Shown here one piece after another: positions 1 to 7,710 of a stretch of DNA of 64,000 nt (position 1 is the first letter of the stretch; every line of letters begins with the position of its first letter). Below the pieces are notes generated by a model that saw nothing but the letters and a program-made list of their open reading frames with translations, was not told the DNA's origin and made no database searches. The stretch is from NCBI GenBank assembly GCA_016234495.1, contig JACRBI010000008.1, forward strand, positions 1 through 64,000, read 5' to 3'. Made by a program: the position numbers and the translations under genes. This DNA is from Chloroflexota bacterium. GTDB lineage: Bacteria; Chloroflexota; Anaerolineae; Anaerolineales; Villigracilaceae.

Positions 1-2
1 TC

Positions 3-608
3 AACCGCAGACTCCATCGGATCGCCGAACTGTTTTTGACTTTGTTCCTTCGTCTGGGAGAGACGTGGAAGAAATTGAATGAAAAATCAGTCTATGTGAT
101 TGATAGTTACCCAATTGCCGTATGCGATAACTACCGTATTAGACGCTCGAAAATTTATCACGGAGAAGACTTTCGAGGCTATATTGCGAGTAAAAAGCGC
201 TATTTTTATGGTCTCCGTATTCATATTTTGGTGACCGAGCAAGGCGAACCTGTTGAATTCTTTCTCGAACCTGGAGCTTTTAGTGACACCAGCGCACTTG
301 GTTTGTACAACTTCGATGTTCCAGAAAACTCATTCATCACTGGCGACAAAGCCTATAACGATTACACGATTGAAGATGTGATGCGTGAGGCAGGTCTTGA
401 ACTTATGCCCCTGCGAAAAAAGAATTCGCTTCGTCCAGTACCTGCATACATGACTTACTTCCAAGCCAGCATTCGCAAAATCGTTGAGACTACTGGAAGT
501 CTAATTGAACGTTTGTTACCTAAATCGATTCATGCCGTCACTGCCAAAGGTTTTGAAATCAAAGTTGCACTTTTTGTGCTCGCTTGTAGCGTCACTTTCC
601 TTTGGTAG
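3..608 (+). mobile_element. IS982-like transposase, 5'-truncated by the window edge
   Basis: DDE transposase of an insertion sequence, cut off by the window start. The frame is open from base 3, so the TTG at 36 is not the real start. Features seen: 'VIDSYPIAVCDN' (first catalytic Asp), 'IASKKRYFYG', 'ITGDKAYNDY' (second Asp), and a C-terminal 'PKSIHAVTAKGFEIKV' block with the likely catalytic Glu. This block pattern is typical of IS982-type transposases. The reading frame is intact to its TAG, so there is no sign of decay in the visible part. A perfect 14-bp hairpin follows 21 bases after the stop. The left end and terminal repeats cannot be judged here. Confidence 0.8.
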
Positions 609-629
609 GTAGCAACTTGGATTATATAT

Positions 630-663
630 GGACGGGTGTAATCAAACTGGATTACACCCGTCC
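630..663 (+). terminator. Perfect 14-bp hairpin after the transposase
   Basis: GGACGGGTGTAATC pairs perfectly with GATTACACCCGTCC across a 6-base loop. It lies between the transposase stop and the next lipoprotein start at 689. There is no clear T-run, so it may be a terminator, an IS-end structure or a barrier to read-through; the sequence does not decide. Confidence 0.45.
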
Positions 664-688
664 AGCATTTACAGCAAAAGGCATATCC

Positions 689-2641
689 ATGAAAAAACAT
701 TTCATCATTTTGATTCTATTGTTTTCTATTCTCCTATCCGCCTGCGGAGCGCAATCGGCAGAACCCGCCGTCACTGAAACGCCCGCCCATAACATGGCAA
801 ACGTCTTTCCGGAAGTTGAGCCGATCTATGAAACCTTCGAACAGGACGGCGTAAAGGTTGAATTCACCGTAAAGGCCGAAGACCCATTTTTAGGAAACAC
901 TGAAATCGCCAAAGGCGCTTATGCAACCGTCCGTTTTCGCATCACAGACATTGCAAGCGGCAACCCGTTGACCGAAGCACGTCCGGCCGCGTGGATGGAC
1001 CTGTTTGTCGCAGGTTCCCCGGATGATGAACAAGCCTGTCAGGATAAAGTGAACGGATATTTAAAGGGTCAAATCAGCAACCGTCCGCTGGTTGACCTCA
1101 ACAGTTTTTTCATCCTCGCCATGAACTCGGGCAACACCATCTCGGTCATTGACCCTCTGGTTCAAGTGGGAGGCATCACCCAACTTTATACAACATTGCT
1201 GCTTGAAAGCCCCGGCCAGGATTGGGTCGCCAGCGGGGACGGTAATACGCTTTATATCAGCCTGCCCGAAGCCGGCAAAATTGCCATCGCTGATTTGCAG
1301 TCCTTTCGTGTGACCGATAAGATTTCCGCCGGCGATGTGCCTGTGCGGCTGGGGTTGCAACCGAACAGTCCGCACCTTTGGGTTGGTAATGACAGCAAGT
1401 CTGCGCGGGACAGCGGCGTGACGGTGATTGATTCAAAAACACACGACATCGTTTCATCCCTGACCCTCGGCCGGGGACACCACGAACTGGCATTTACTCC
1501 CGACGGAAAATACATCCTCGTCACCAGTGAATCTGATAATGAAGTTGCCCTGATAAACACTAAAAATTTTAAAGTTGTAGAATCGAGCACCACAGGCGAT
1601 CTTCCTGTGGCGGTGAAAGTTTCGCCAGACGGCAGGCGCGCATTTGTCGCGAACGGTGGAGAGGGCACAGTGGATATTTTTTCCCTGCCCGATTTAGCGC
1701 TCCAGACTTCACTGCAAGTGGATCCTGGACTGACAGGCATGAGTCTCGCCCCGGATGGACGTTGGGCATTTGTGTTGAACCCAAACCGCAATCGCGTGTA
1801 TCTCATTGACACAGCCAGCGGGGAACTCCGTCAGATACTGGAAATTTCCGCTGCGCCCGATCAGGTCATCTTTGGGAAAGAATCGGTTTACATCCGCCCG
1901 CTGAACGGCACGAGTCTCTTCTCCTTCGCGTTATCTGACCTTGAAAGCGGGCAAACGTTAAAGTTGACTGAAGTTCCGTACGCGCGCCGCGCGCCGGGCG
2001 AATCGGCGGAGCACGCCATTGCAAACCCCCTCGCGGCATTGCCCGATGAAGGAGCGATCCTGGTTGCGAACCCAGCCGATAACATGATCTATTATCTGAT
2101 CGAAGGGACGCTTTCACCAGCCGGCTCGTATCAGGATCAGGCGACCCTGCCAAGGGCGGTGACTTTTGTAGATCGCAGCCTCAAGCAGGAGGCGCCTGGT
2201 ATTTATTCAGGCAGGGTGCTTATTCCATTTGGCGGCGCCTATCAAGTGGCGCTGATGCTCGATACGCCAAAGTTGATGCATTGCTTCGACTTCACCGCCA
2301 AGCCGGGTGAGGCTGAAGTCAGCGCTCAAGCGCAAATTAAAATCGAAGCATTAAATCCTCCGAGTCAGATCAAGCGCGGAGAGATGGTCAGCATGAACTT
2401 CCTCGTCACGGATTCAAAACTCGAACAACCTGTAGATGGCATTGAAGATTTTGTGGTATCCGTCAATCAAATCGGCGGCAATTGGAGTCAAAGATATCTT
2501 GCGAAATCTGTTGGCGGAGGCATGTACGAAATTCAAGTCACCATCCCGCAAAGCGGATCATATAACCTGTTGCTGGGAGTCAGCTCGCGTAACTTCGGGT
2601 TGGATAGCATGGCGCCATTAAGTATGCAGGTGGTGGAGTAA
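689..2641 (+). CDS. Lipoprotein with YncE-like beta-propeller
   Basis: Predicted exported lipoprotein of 650 aa. The start is placed at the ATG preceding a classic signal, MKKHFIILILLF, ending in lipobox LSAC; an upstream in-frame ATG would run through the hairpin at 630-663 and is rejected. After a short linker an Ig-like/YtkA-like stretch (about residues 40-110) is followed by a YVTN/cytochrome-d1-like propeller (about 130-450) with repeated 'SPDGRRAFVANGG'-type blades. A C-terminal YtkA/FixH-like domain covers about 550-650. Such proteins often sit outside the membrane as surface or respiratory accessory factors. No CxxCH heme motif is present. The ligand is unknown. Confidence 0.7.
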   Translation: MKKHFIILILLFSILLSACGAQSAEPAVTETPAHNMANVFPEVEPIYETFEQDGVKVEFTVKAEDPFLGNTEIAKGAYATVRFRITDIASGNPLTEARPAAWMDLFVAGSPDDEQACQDKVNGYLKGQISNRPLVDLNSFFILAMNSGNTISVIDPLVQVGGITQLYTTLLLESPGQDWVASGDGNTLYISLPEAGKIAIADLQSFRVTDKISAGDVPVRLGLQPNSPHLWVGNDSKSARDSGVTVIDSKTHDIVSSLTLGRGHHELAFTPDGKYILVTSESDNEVALINTKNFKVVESSTTGDLPVAVKVSPDGRRAFVANGGEGTVDIFSLPDLALQTSLQVDPGLTGMSLAPDGRWAFVLNPNRNRVYLIDTASGELRQILEISAAPDQVIFGKESVYIRPLNGTSLFSFALSDLESGQTLKLTEVPYARRAPGESAEHAIANPLAALPDEGAILVANPADNMIYYLIEGTLSPAGSYQDQATLPRAVTFVDRSLKQEAPGIYSGRVLIPFGGAYQVALMLDTPKLMHCFDFTAKPGEAEVSAQAQIKIEALNPPSQIKRGEMVSMNFLVTDSKLEQPVDGIEDFVVSVNQIGGNWSQRYLAKSVGGGMYEIQVTIPQSGSYNLLLGVSSRNFGLDSMAPLSMQVVE

Positions 2642-2834
2642 CGCTTTTCGAAAGGAATATTCAATGAACGTTTGCAGATGATTGGGCAGACAGATAACCC
2701 CCACTCCAGAAGGATACAATACTGTTGATTCATGGATATACTGTAAACGTCAGGCGCTTATCTTACAGTATGGGCATCGGCAGCTCATAAGATTACACTC
2801 CAAATCAAAAAATTGAATTGACGGAACGAAACAA

Positions 2835-3782
2835 ATGAAGCCAATCATGCGCTCTTACAAAAACGAAGAAGACTGCTGGCGCATCCGCGAGTTCTTGCGC
2901 TCGGTCATGCAGGCCAATCACCGCCGCGAATTAAGTTGGCATGTCTCGCGTTGGGATTACTGGATATGGTTCGCCAACCCTGATATCGAAAAAATTTCGC
3001 TCGAAGAAAATGTTTTTCTCTGGGAAACCGAAGATGGGAAGATTGCTGCTGTGCTCAACCCAGAGGGACACGGCCAGGTTTTTCTGCAAACCCACCCCGA
3101 TTTCTGCACGCCTGAACTTGATGAAGAGCTGATTGTTACAGCCGAGGAACGGCTGGCAACTGTCGGCAAGGATGGGCGCCGAAAGGTATGGCTTTTCGTC
3201 GATTCGCAGGATTCCGCCCGCAAGCAGATTCTGACACGGCGCGGCTTTCGGCGGGTTGAAGAAAACGGGAATCAGGAATTTCAGCATCGCCGTTCGCTGG
3301 ATGAACCGCTTCCCGAATCTGCGCCGATAGCTGGTTACACCATCCGAGCCTTGGGTGATGGCTTGGAACTGCTCGAACGCTGCTACGCCTCCGGGCTTGG
3401 ATTTCACAATGATGACATCCACACCGCGCGCGATAATCGCGACCACCCCGAGTGGTATCATCACCTCCAATCTGCTCCGCTCTACCGTCGAGACCTCGAT
3501 ATTGTCGCGGTTGCAAAAGATGGATCAATCGCCTCGTTTTGCACCATCTGGTTTGACGATGTAACCCGCACTGCATGTTTCGAGCCGCTGGCAACTGTCC
3601 CCGCTCATCAAAGGCGCGGACTCGGCAGGGCGGTCATGATCGAAGGACTGCACCGACTCAAGCGCATGGGATGTAAAATGGCATTTATCAGCGGGTTCTC
3701 GAAGGCAGCCAACGCGCTGTATTTCTCTGTGATGGGTCCCGAGCATGACATCTCTGAGCCGTGGGAGAAGGTGTTTGAATAA
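2835..3782 (+). CDS. Tandem-domain GNAT family N-acetyltransferase
   Basis: A 315-aa protein with two GNAT-like folds, about twice the length of a single-domain acetyltransferase. The C-terminal half carries the acetyl-CoA-binding region 'VPAHQRRGLGRAVMIEG' (about residues 255-271), matching the Q/RxxGxG/A pyrophosphate loop. The N-terminal half (about 1-130) looks like a degenerate GNAT domain without that loop. The substrate cannot be inferred. It stands alone between a lipoprotein and a VanZ-like gene. The upstream 193-base gap shows no recognisable motif. Confidence 0.75.
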   Translation: MKPIMRSYKNEEDCWRIREFLRSVMQANHRRELSWHVSRWDYWIWFANPDIEKISLEENVFLWETEDGKIAAVLNPEGHGQVFLQTHPDFCTPELDEELIVTAEERLATVGKDGRRKVWLFVDSQDSARKQILTRRGFRRVEENGNQEFQHRRSLDEPLPESAPIAGYTIRALGDGLELLERCYASGLGFHNDDIHTARDNRDHPEWYHHLQSAPLYRRDLDIVAVAKDGSIASFCTIWFDDVTRTACFEPLATVPAHQRRGLGRAVMIEGLHRLKRMGCKMAFISGFSKAANALYFSVMGPEHDISEPWEKVFE

Positions 3783-3886
3783 CTTACGATGGATGTGGGA
3801 TGAATAATCTGACCCCCGAAATCATCTCACGCGGAGGGTGAGTTCCATTTTTACGCAGATAGCAACTTATTTTTTCAGGGAACCCC

Positions 3887-4255
3887 ATGACCAAAAAACT
3901 GACCATCACTTCAATTGCGCTCATTGTCGGCGCATTGCACTTCGTCACAGGTGAAAATTATCAGGGGCCGTTTCCTGTTTTTGTAAACGGCTATCTGATC
4001 GATGTCCTGTTGCCGATGACTTTGTTTCTTTTGATGGGATTGATTGCAATCAAGGGTGTTCGTTCAGTCCTCTTTCGCGCTTGTGCAGTCTTCGGCTTCG
4101 GCTGTTTCGTGGAAGCCTCTCAATATTTTGGCCGACCCATCTTCGGCAGCACGTTCGACCCGCTCGACATTCTTGCATATGCCAGTGGAGTATTGCTCGG
4201 CGTGTTCCTTGATTCGTTTTTGTTCCCGCGCATCGTACCGCATTGGGCGGAATGA
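3887..4255 (+). CDS. Small VanZ/DUF2809-like membrane protein
   Basis: A 122-aa integral membrane protein with about four hydrophobic segments. The third segment runs into the 'EASQYFGRPIFGSTFDPLDI' stretch, which resembles the E..Q....R..D..D pattern of VanZ-like and DUF2809 proteins. Family function is poorly known (VanZ relates to teicoplanin resistance). It is preceded by a plausible ribosome site (CAGGGAA) and converges on the TlpA-like gene across a strong hairpin. The assignment is by pattern only. Confidence 0.6.
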   Translation: MTKKLTITSIALIVGALHFVTGENYQGPFPVFVNGYLIDVLLPMTLFLLMGLIAIKGVRSVLFRACAVFGFGCFVEASQYFGRPIFGSTFDPLDILAYASGVLLGVFLDSFLFPRIVPHWAE

Positions 4256-4307
4256 CTGCTGATGATATAACCTCCCCAAAGTTTCCAAAAATGACGCAGG
4301 CCATTAA

Positions 4308-4346
4308 AGTAAAAGAGAGAATCGCCAATCGATTCTCCCTTTTACT
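4308..4346. terminator. Bidirectional terminator between convergent genes
   Basis: A 17-bp stem with one mismatch (AGTAAAAGAGAGAATCG against CGATTCTCCCTTTTACT) and a 5-base loop. It lies between the ends of the VanZ-like gene (plus) and the TlpA-like gene (minus), so it can end transcription from both sides. Confidence 0.75.
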
Positions 4347-4358
4347 TCACAATGAAAA

Positions 4359-4946
4359 TTAATTTTCGATCAATAACGGGGTGACATATTCTTCAAGCAT
4401 TTCGCGGCTGATCTCGCCAACCCAGGCCAGGCGCACCGTGCCTTTGCGGTCGATCACATATGAACTTGGCAGGCTTTCATTGCGGAATGCTTTCATTGCC
4501 GCGCTCGTTAGATCAATCCAGACCGGATACGTCATGTTGTTTTCACGCACAAATTTTAAGACATCGCTTTGAGGTTCGCCGGCTTCGACACCAATGATCA
4601 CAAAGCCGTCATTCGTGTGTGTTTCGTAATAAGCCTGAAGCGTTGGGATTTCCGCCTTGCACGGCGGGCACCACGTCGCCCAATTATTGACCAGCACAAC
4701 CTTGTCGCGGTAATCAATTAATGACTCGGCTGCGCCATGCACGTTTTCAAGCGAAAGCTCCGGCGCGGGATAATTCACTTCCATCGGCGTCACTGATCTG
4801 GTGACAGCTTGCGGTTGGGCGCTGCTCTTTTCGCCAGCCAGCACCAGAAATGCCGCCAGACCTATCAGAACCAGACCCACGCCCAGAGTAAATTTCAGCC
4901 CGTCGGTGGGATTCCTTTTTTTGCGACGATGAATTTTCTTTGTCAT
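4359..4946 (-). CDS. Membrane-anchored TlpA/ResA-like thiol-disulfide oxidoreductase
   Basis: A 195-aa thioredoxin-fold protein. A basic N-terminus (res 1-17) is followed by one membrane anchor (about 18-38), so the domain faces the outside. The redoxin domain carries the catalytic motif WCPPC in 'NNWATWCPPCKAEIP' and the cis-Pro region 'ESLPSSYVIDRKG'. Members reduce or remake disulfides outside the cytoplasmic membrane, for example in cytochrome c maturation. It is the last gene of a minus-strand run with an ECF sigma factor, its anti-sigma and the Sec-containing thioredoxin-fold gene, 21 bases downstream of the latter. This supports a role in thiol redox stress. Confidence 0.85.
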   Translation of the reverse strand: MTKKIHRRKKRNPTDGLKFTLGVGLVLIGLAAFLVLAGEKSSAQPQAVTRSVTPMEVNYPAPELSLENVHGAAESLIDYRDKVVLVNNWATWCPPCKAEIPTLQAYYETHTNDGFVIIGVEAGEPQSDVLKFVRENNMTYPVWIDLTSAAMKAFRNESLPSSYVIDRKGTVRLAWVGEISREMLEEYVTPLLIEN

Positions 4947-4967
4947 TTGAAACCTGCGCGATTGGTT

Positions 4968-5633
4968 TTAACGTACCGCCCGCATGATCTCTGCGAGTAA
5001 ATTTTTCTCCGGCAGCGCTCCGACGACTGTGCCTTTGCCTGCGTTGATGACAGTTTGCGGAACGCCCCTAACGTTGAACTGATTCGCCAACTCGGGAAAT
5101 TCCGTCGCTTCGACACCTTCCGCGCGGATCATGCCCGGGTTTTCCATGGCCATTTGATGTGCGAGCAACACGGCTCGCGGACAATGCGGTCAGGTAGGGG
5201 TGACGAATACCTGCAGGTGCAATGGCTTTTCGAGATTCTTTAGAAAGTCACGCACTTCTTCGCTCAAGCCTGAGTCACGGCCGGAGACGAGGAGAATGTC
5301 GTTGATCAGCGTGCCGAATTCGTGCCCGGCTGGAATGCCGGAATATTGAATCCCGAAATCAATGACCTGGTCGCCGTCTCTGGCGGCGATAACGATTGCG
5401 GGTGCTTTATCCACGTTGAATTTGGCGGCCATGTCTGCATCCGCTTGCAGGTCGTAAATGCCCAGGCTGAGTTTTTCGTCAATGGCGGCCACTTCTTCAA
5501 GAAGCTGGCGCGTGTCGGCGCAGTACTCGCAATTATCCTGCGACCCAAAGAATAGGATCTGCACCGGTTCCTTCAATTGTTCGAATGTTTGTTTGATCTG
5601 GCTGATGACTTGCTCGTTGAGAAGTTTTTCCAT
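4968..5633 (-). CDS. Candidate selenoprotein: two-domain thioredoxin-fold (PDO/glutaredoxin-like) with UPHC active site
   Basis: Two open segments (5193-5633 and 4968-5189) are in the same frame and separated only by a TGA at 5190-5192. Read through, they give a 221-aa protein of two thioredoxin folds, the usual size of protein disulfide oxidoreductases. Domain 1 has CEYC (C35, C38). Domain 2 has VTPT-X-PHC-PRAV, where X148 is the TGA codon at the exact place of the first catalytic Cys, so the active site reads U-P-H-C. The cis-Pro motif 'RGVPQTVIN' follows. A SECIS-like hairpin starts 11 bases after the TGA. A plain nonsense mutation (TGC or TGT to TGA) or sequencing error is the alternative. 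The gene follows an ECF sigma/anti-sigma pair and has its own promoter-like motif. Confidence 0.75.
5161..5178 (-). promoter_or_regulatory. Candidate bacterial SECIS hairpin
   Basis: On the minus strand, 12-29 bases after the in-frame TGA, GCGAGC pairs perfectly with GCTCGC around the loop CGTGTT. Known bacterial SECIS elements are small hairpins right after the UGA with a G in the first two loop bases, roughly 16-37 bases from the UGA. Here the loop G is base 19. The fit is good but the hairpin is short and overlaps coding sequence, so it is suggestive and not proof. Confidence 0.6.
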
Positions 5634-5668
5634 TTATTTGCTCCGTGTGGGTTTTGTTTATGGAACTT

Positions 5669-5695
5669 GGATGCGGGCAAATAGGAAAAGTTACA
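5669..5695 (-). promoter_or_regulatory. Predicted ECF-type promoter upstream of the selenoprotein gene
   Basis: The minus strand carries TGTAACTTTT, 12 bases, then CATCC, in the gap between the anti-sigma stop and the selenoprotein start (36 bases from CATCC to the ATG). The same two boxes with the same 12-base spacing precede osmC at 7080-7106. An AAC-containing -35 box is typical of ECF sigma factor promoters, and the ECF gene lies between these two sites. Confidence 0.55.
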
Positions 5696-5725
5696 AACCT
5701 TTGTTCCCTTTTTCTGGTTTGATGT

Positions 5726-5995
5726 TTATTTGGTTGACGGTTTCAAATAGTCGTCGAGGTTTAGGCGCTTGAAGAGCCGACTCCGCACATCGTCCGGCAG
5801 ATCAGTTTGCGGGTCGTTTGAAGCGTGGACGAGGTCAATCGTCTTGCGGGTCGTGTCCACAACGATGCGGCAGTCTTCACATTCCGCAATATGTTTTTCG
5901 ATCTGGCGGCATAACTCAGCGCCGAGTTCGCCGTCGATGTAATCGGAGAGGGAGCCAAGCAGACCTTCACAGGTGTTATGAGTTGATTCAGTCAT
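5726..5995 (-). CDS. Zinc-finger anti-sigma factor (ZAS type)
   Basis: An 89-aa soluble protein with the HxxxCxxC signature 'HIAECEDC' (about residues 35-42) and an earlier Cys29 and Cys9, the pattern of zinc-binding anti-sigma factors such as RsrA. These proteins bind an ECF sigma factor and release it when Zn-ligand thiols are oxidised. Its start overlaps the sigma gene end by 8 bases, which indicates translational coupling. No membrane segment is seen, so it probably senses the cytoplasmic redox state. The downstream thioredoxin-fold genes fit a thiol-stress regulon. Confidence 0.85.
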   Translation of the reverse strand: MTESTHNTCEGLLGSLSDYIDGELGAELCRQIEKHIAECEDCRIVVDTTRKTIDLVHASNDPQTDLPDDVRSRLFKRLNLDDYLKPSTK

Positions 5996-6596
5996 TTGAT
6001 TTCTCCTTCTTCATTCGTTCACCGTAATAATAAGATAATTGTTCCCGTAACATTAAACGCGCTCTTAGCAGACGCACCTTGACGTTGGCTTCGCTGAGGT
6101 TCAGCGCCTCGGCCGTGTCTTTTATCGACAGGTCTTGAATGTCGCGCAGCAGAAAAACCATGCGCAGGTTTTCGGGTAAATTTTGGATGGCATGGTCAAG
6201 CGCCTGCCTGCCTTCAACTGAGAGCAATTCGTCTTCAGGCAATGCGCCCCAATCTACAAATTGGGTCGGGCGGATGTCATCGTGTTCGCCGCTTGAGTCA
6301 TGATCGTCAATATTAACCTCTGGCTTTCCGCGGCGCAGGATCATCAAGGCTTCGTTGACGGCGATGCGATACAGCCAGGTTAAAACGCTGGAGCGCCCTT
6401 CAAAATTGGAGAGATGCGTTAGCGCGCTGAGAAATGTGTTTTGCAAGACGTCTTCAGCATCCTGCTCACTGCCAAGCATCCGCAAACTTAAACGGTAGAT
6501 CGGGGCGGAATACGCGTCCACCATTTGGGCGAATTCCGCCCGGTCTCCATTGCGCAGGGCTTCAATTGATATATCTTTGATTGTTGTTTCAACCAT
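5988..6596 (-). CDS. ECF-type RNA polymerase sigma factor
   Basis: A 202-aa sigma-70 family protein. Region 2 (about residues 20-90) has 'LRMLGSEQDAEDVLQNTF' and the -10 recognition stretch 'TWLYRIAVNEAL'. Region 4 (about 130-185) has 'LPENLRMVFLLRDIQDLS' and the helix-turn-helix 'IKDTAEALNLSEANVKVRL'. An acidic linker (about 95-125) separates them. It overlaps the ZAS anti-sigma gene. Its targets probably include osmC upstream and the selenoprotein downstream, which share a promoter-like motif; no such motif is seen directly before the sigma gene itself, so it may be transcribed from the osmC promoter. Confidence 0.92.
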   Translation of the reverse strand: MVETTIKDISIEALRNGDRAEFAQMVDAYSAPIYRLSLRMLGSEQDAEDVLQNTFLSALTHLSNFEGRSSVLTWLYRIAVNEALMILRRGKPEVNIDDHDSSGEHDDIRPTQFVDWGALPEDELLSVEGRQALDHAIQNLPENLRMVFLLRDIQDLSIKDTAEALNLSEANVKVRLLRARLMLREQLSYYYGERMKKEKSND

Positions 6597-6650
6597 CGCT
6601 TGCTGTATCCAAATAAGAATTTTTATTAGTATACACGATGGCTGGATGCG

Positions 6651-7046
6651 TTAAGCAACCGGTTCGACCACTCTCGTGGTGACATCAAATACTGGCGGAT
6701 TTTCCAGATGCTTTTTAACCGCGCATAATTCAGCAGTGTGGATTAGAGAGGGGCGGTACTTTTCGGGGAAACCTGCCGGGACCTGAATTTCGAGATCGAT
6801 CTTTTCGATCATGCCGCTCAGGGGGTTGCTCTGCATTCGCTGCACAATGCGGATTCCGTCAGTGGGGAGGTTGCGCTGTTTGCAGAACCCGAGCACATAA
6901 ATGCCTGCGCATGTGCCGATCGAGGCGAGGAATACCGCAAAGGGAGTTGGCGCGCTCGCCATCGGTGGCTGGTCGGTGGCGACTGTGTGAGGGCCGAAGT
7001 GTGCGTCCACGCGGGAACCGCCGGGGAAGTCAATGATCATTTCCAT
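6651..7046 (-). CDS. OsmC-family peroxidase-like protein
   Basis: A 131-aa protein of the OsmC/Ohr superfamily, whose members reduce organic hydroperoxides or persulfides with two cysteines. Cys in 'GTCAGIYVLGF' and in 'ELCAVKKHLENPP' match the two redox Cys of the fold. The start is set at the ATG of MEMIIDFPGG because GGAGAT lies 8 bases before it; a longer frame from 7094 would overlap the predicted ECF promoter. It sits 55 bases upstream of the sigma gene on the same strand, so the sigma operon may begin here. Confidence 0.85.
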   Translation of the reverse strand: MEMIIDFPGGSRVDAHFGPHTVATDQPPMASAPTPFAVFLASIGTCAGIYVLGFCKQRNLPTDGIRIVQRMQSNPLSGMIEKIDLEIQVPAGFPEKYRPSLIHTAELCAVKKHLENPPVFDVTTRVVEPVA

Positions 7047-7079
7047 GTGAATTATCTCCTGATTTTTTAGATATGCATT

Positions 7080-7106
7080 GGATGTGCAAATCATAAAAAA
7101 GTTACA
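7080..7106 (-). promoter_or_regulatory. Predicted ECF-type promoter upstream of osmC
   Basis: Minus strand TGTAACTTTT, 12 bases, CATCC, 33 bases before the osmC ATG. Identical boxes and spacing are found before the selenoprotein gene (5669-5695). Confidence 0.55.
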
Positions 7107-7121
7107 TCCGCTTTGTTATTG

Positions 7122-7697
7122 TCATTGCCCGGAAATACCTGTCAGATAATCGATCGTCTTTTCAAATAGCAGGGTCTTGGCGGCCTGACCCGTGCCTGTA
7201 GTTTCGCCTGCTGCCGTTTTTGTAGCCTCGGCGGCGGCTTTTTCTTCCTCGGTCTTGCCGCTGCCAGAACCTGGGACTTTCGTCACGCCCGGAATGGGAG
7301 TCGGCAGGGTGACGCCATATTGCGCGTAAAATTCATTCAGCCCGGCATTCGTGATTTGCATTTCTGCGATTGCCTGCAACTGTGATTCGGTCATCACCGC
7401 GGTGATTTGATCCTGGACTGCGGTGAGTTCCTCGCTGGCAGTGGTCGTGTCGCCGCTCAAGCTGATGACTGCCTGCCAAAGCGGAATCAGGGTACTGGCT
7501 TGTTCGGGTGTTATGTCTGTTAGTTTGAGCGTGCCATACGCCAGTTGACTGCGGAGATTCGCGGCGTCACTGTATTCGATGCTGAGGTAGGCAGATGCCA
7601 GCGAGGTGGGAGACGCTTCAACTGTCGGCGCGCAGGCGTAGATCAAGAATGCGGCGAGCAGGGTAAAGAGGGCGATACGAAAGATGCTTTTTTTCAT
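7122..7697 (-). CDS. Lipoprotein, second of a paralogous pair
   Basis: A 191-aa predicted lipoprotein; start chosen at MKKSIFRIALF, behind GGAG, giving a signal peptide ending in IYAC. The middle (about 35-120) parallels the upstream gene product: 'LRSQLAYGTLKL', 'ITPEQASTLIPLWQAV' and 'MTESQLQAIAEMQIT' align with matching blocks there. The tail is rich in Gly, Thr, Lys and Glu and low in complexity. The 'TxxQLQAI' block is faintly like CpxP/Spy-type proteins, but I cannot assign a family. It is the last gene of the MacAB-like efflux operon. Confidence 0.7.
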   Translation of the reverse strand: MKKSIFRIALFTLLAAFLIYACAPTVEASPTSLASAYLSIEYSDAANLRSQLAYGTLKLTDITPEQASTLIPLWQAVISLSGDTTTASEELTAVQDQITAVMTESQLQAIAEMQITNAGLNEFYAQYGVTLPTPIPGVTKVPGSGSGKTEEEKAAAEATKTAAGETTGTGQAAKTLLFEKTIDYLTGISGQ

Positions 7698-7710
7698 GGG
7701 GTTCTCCGAG

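Noticed and set aside
5190-5633. The short open frame (147 aa) as a complete single-domain gene, with a second small gene at 4968-5171
   Set aside because: The second piece begins in the middle of a thioredoxin domain, lacks the start of its own CxxC and is in the same frame. A single Sec-containing reading is simpler.
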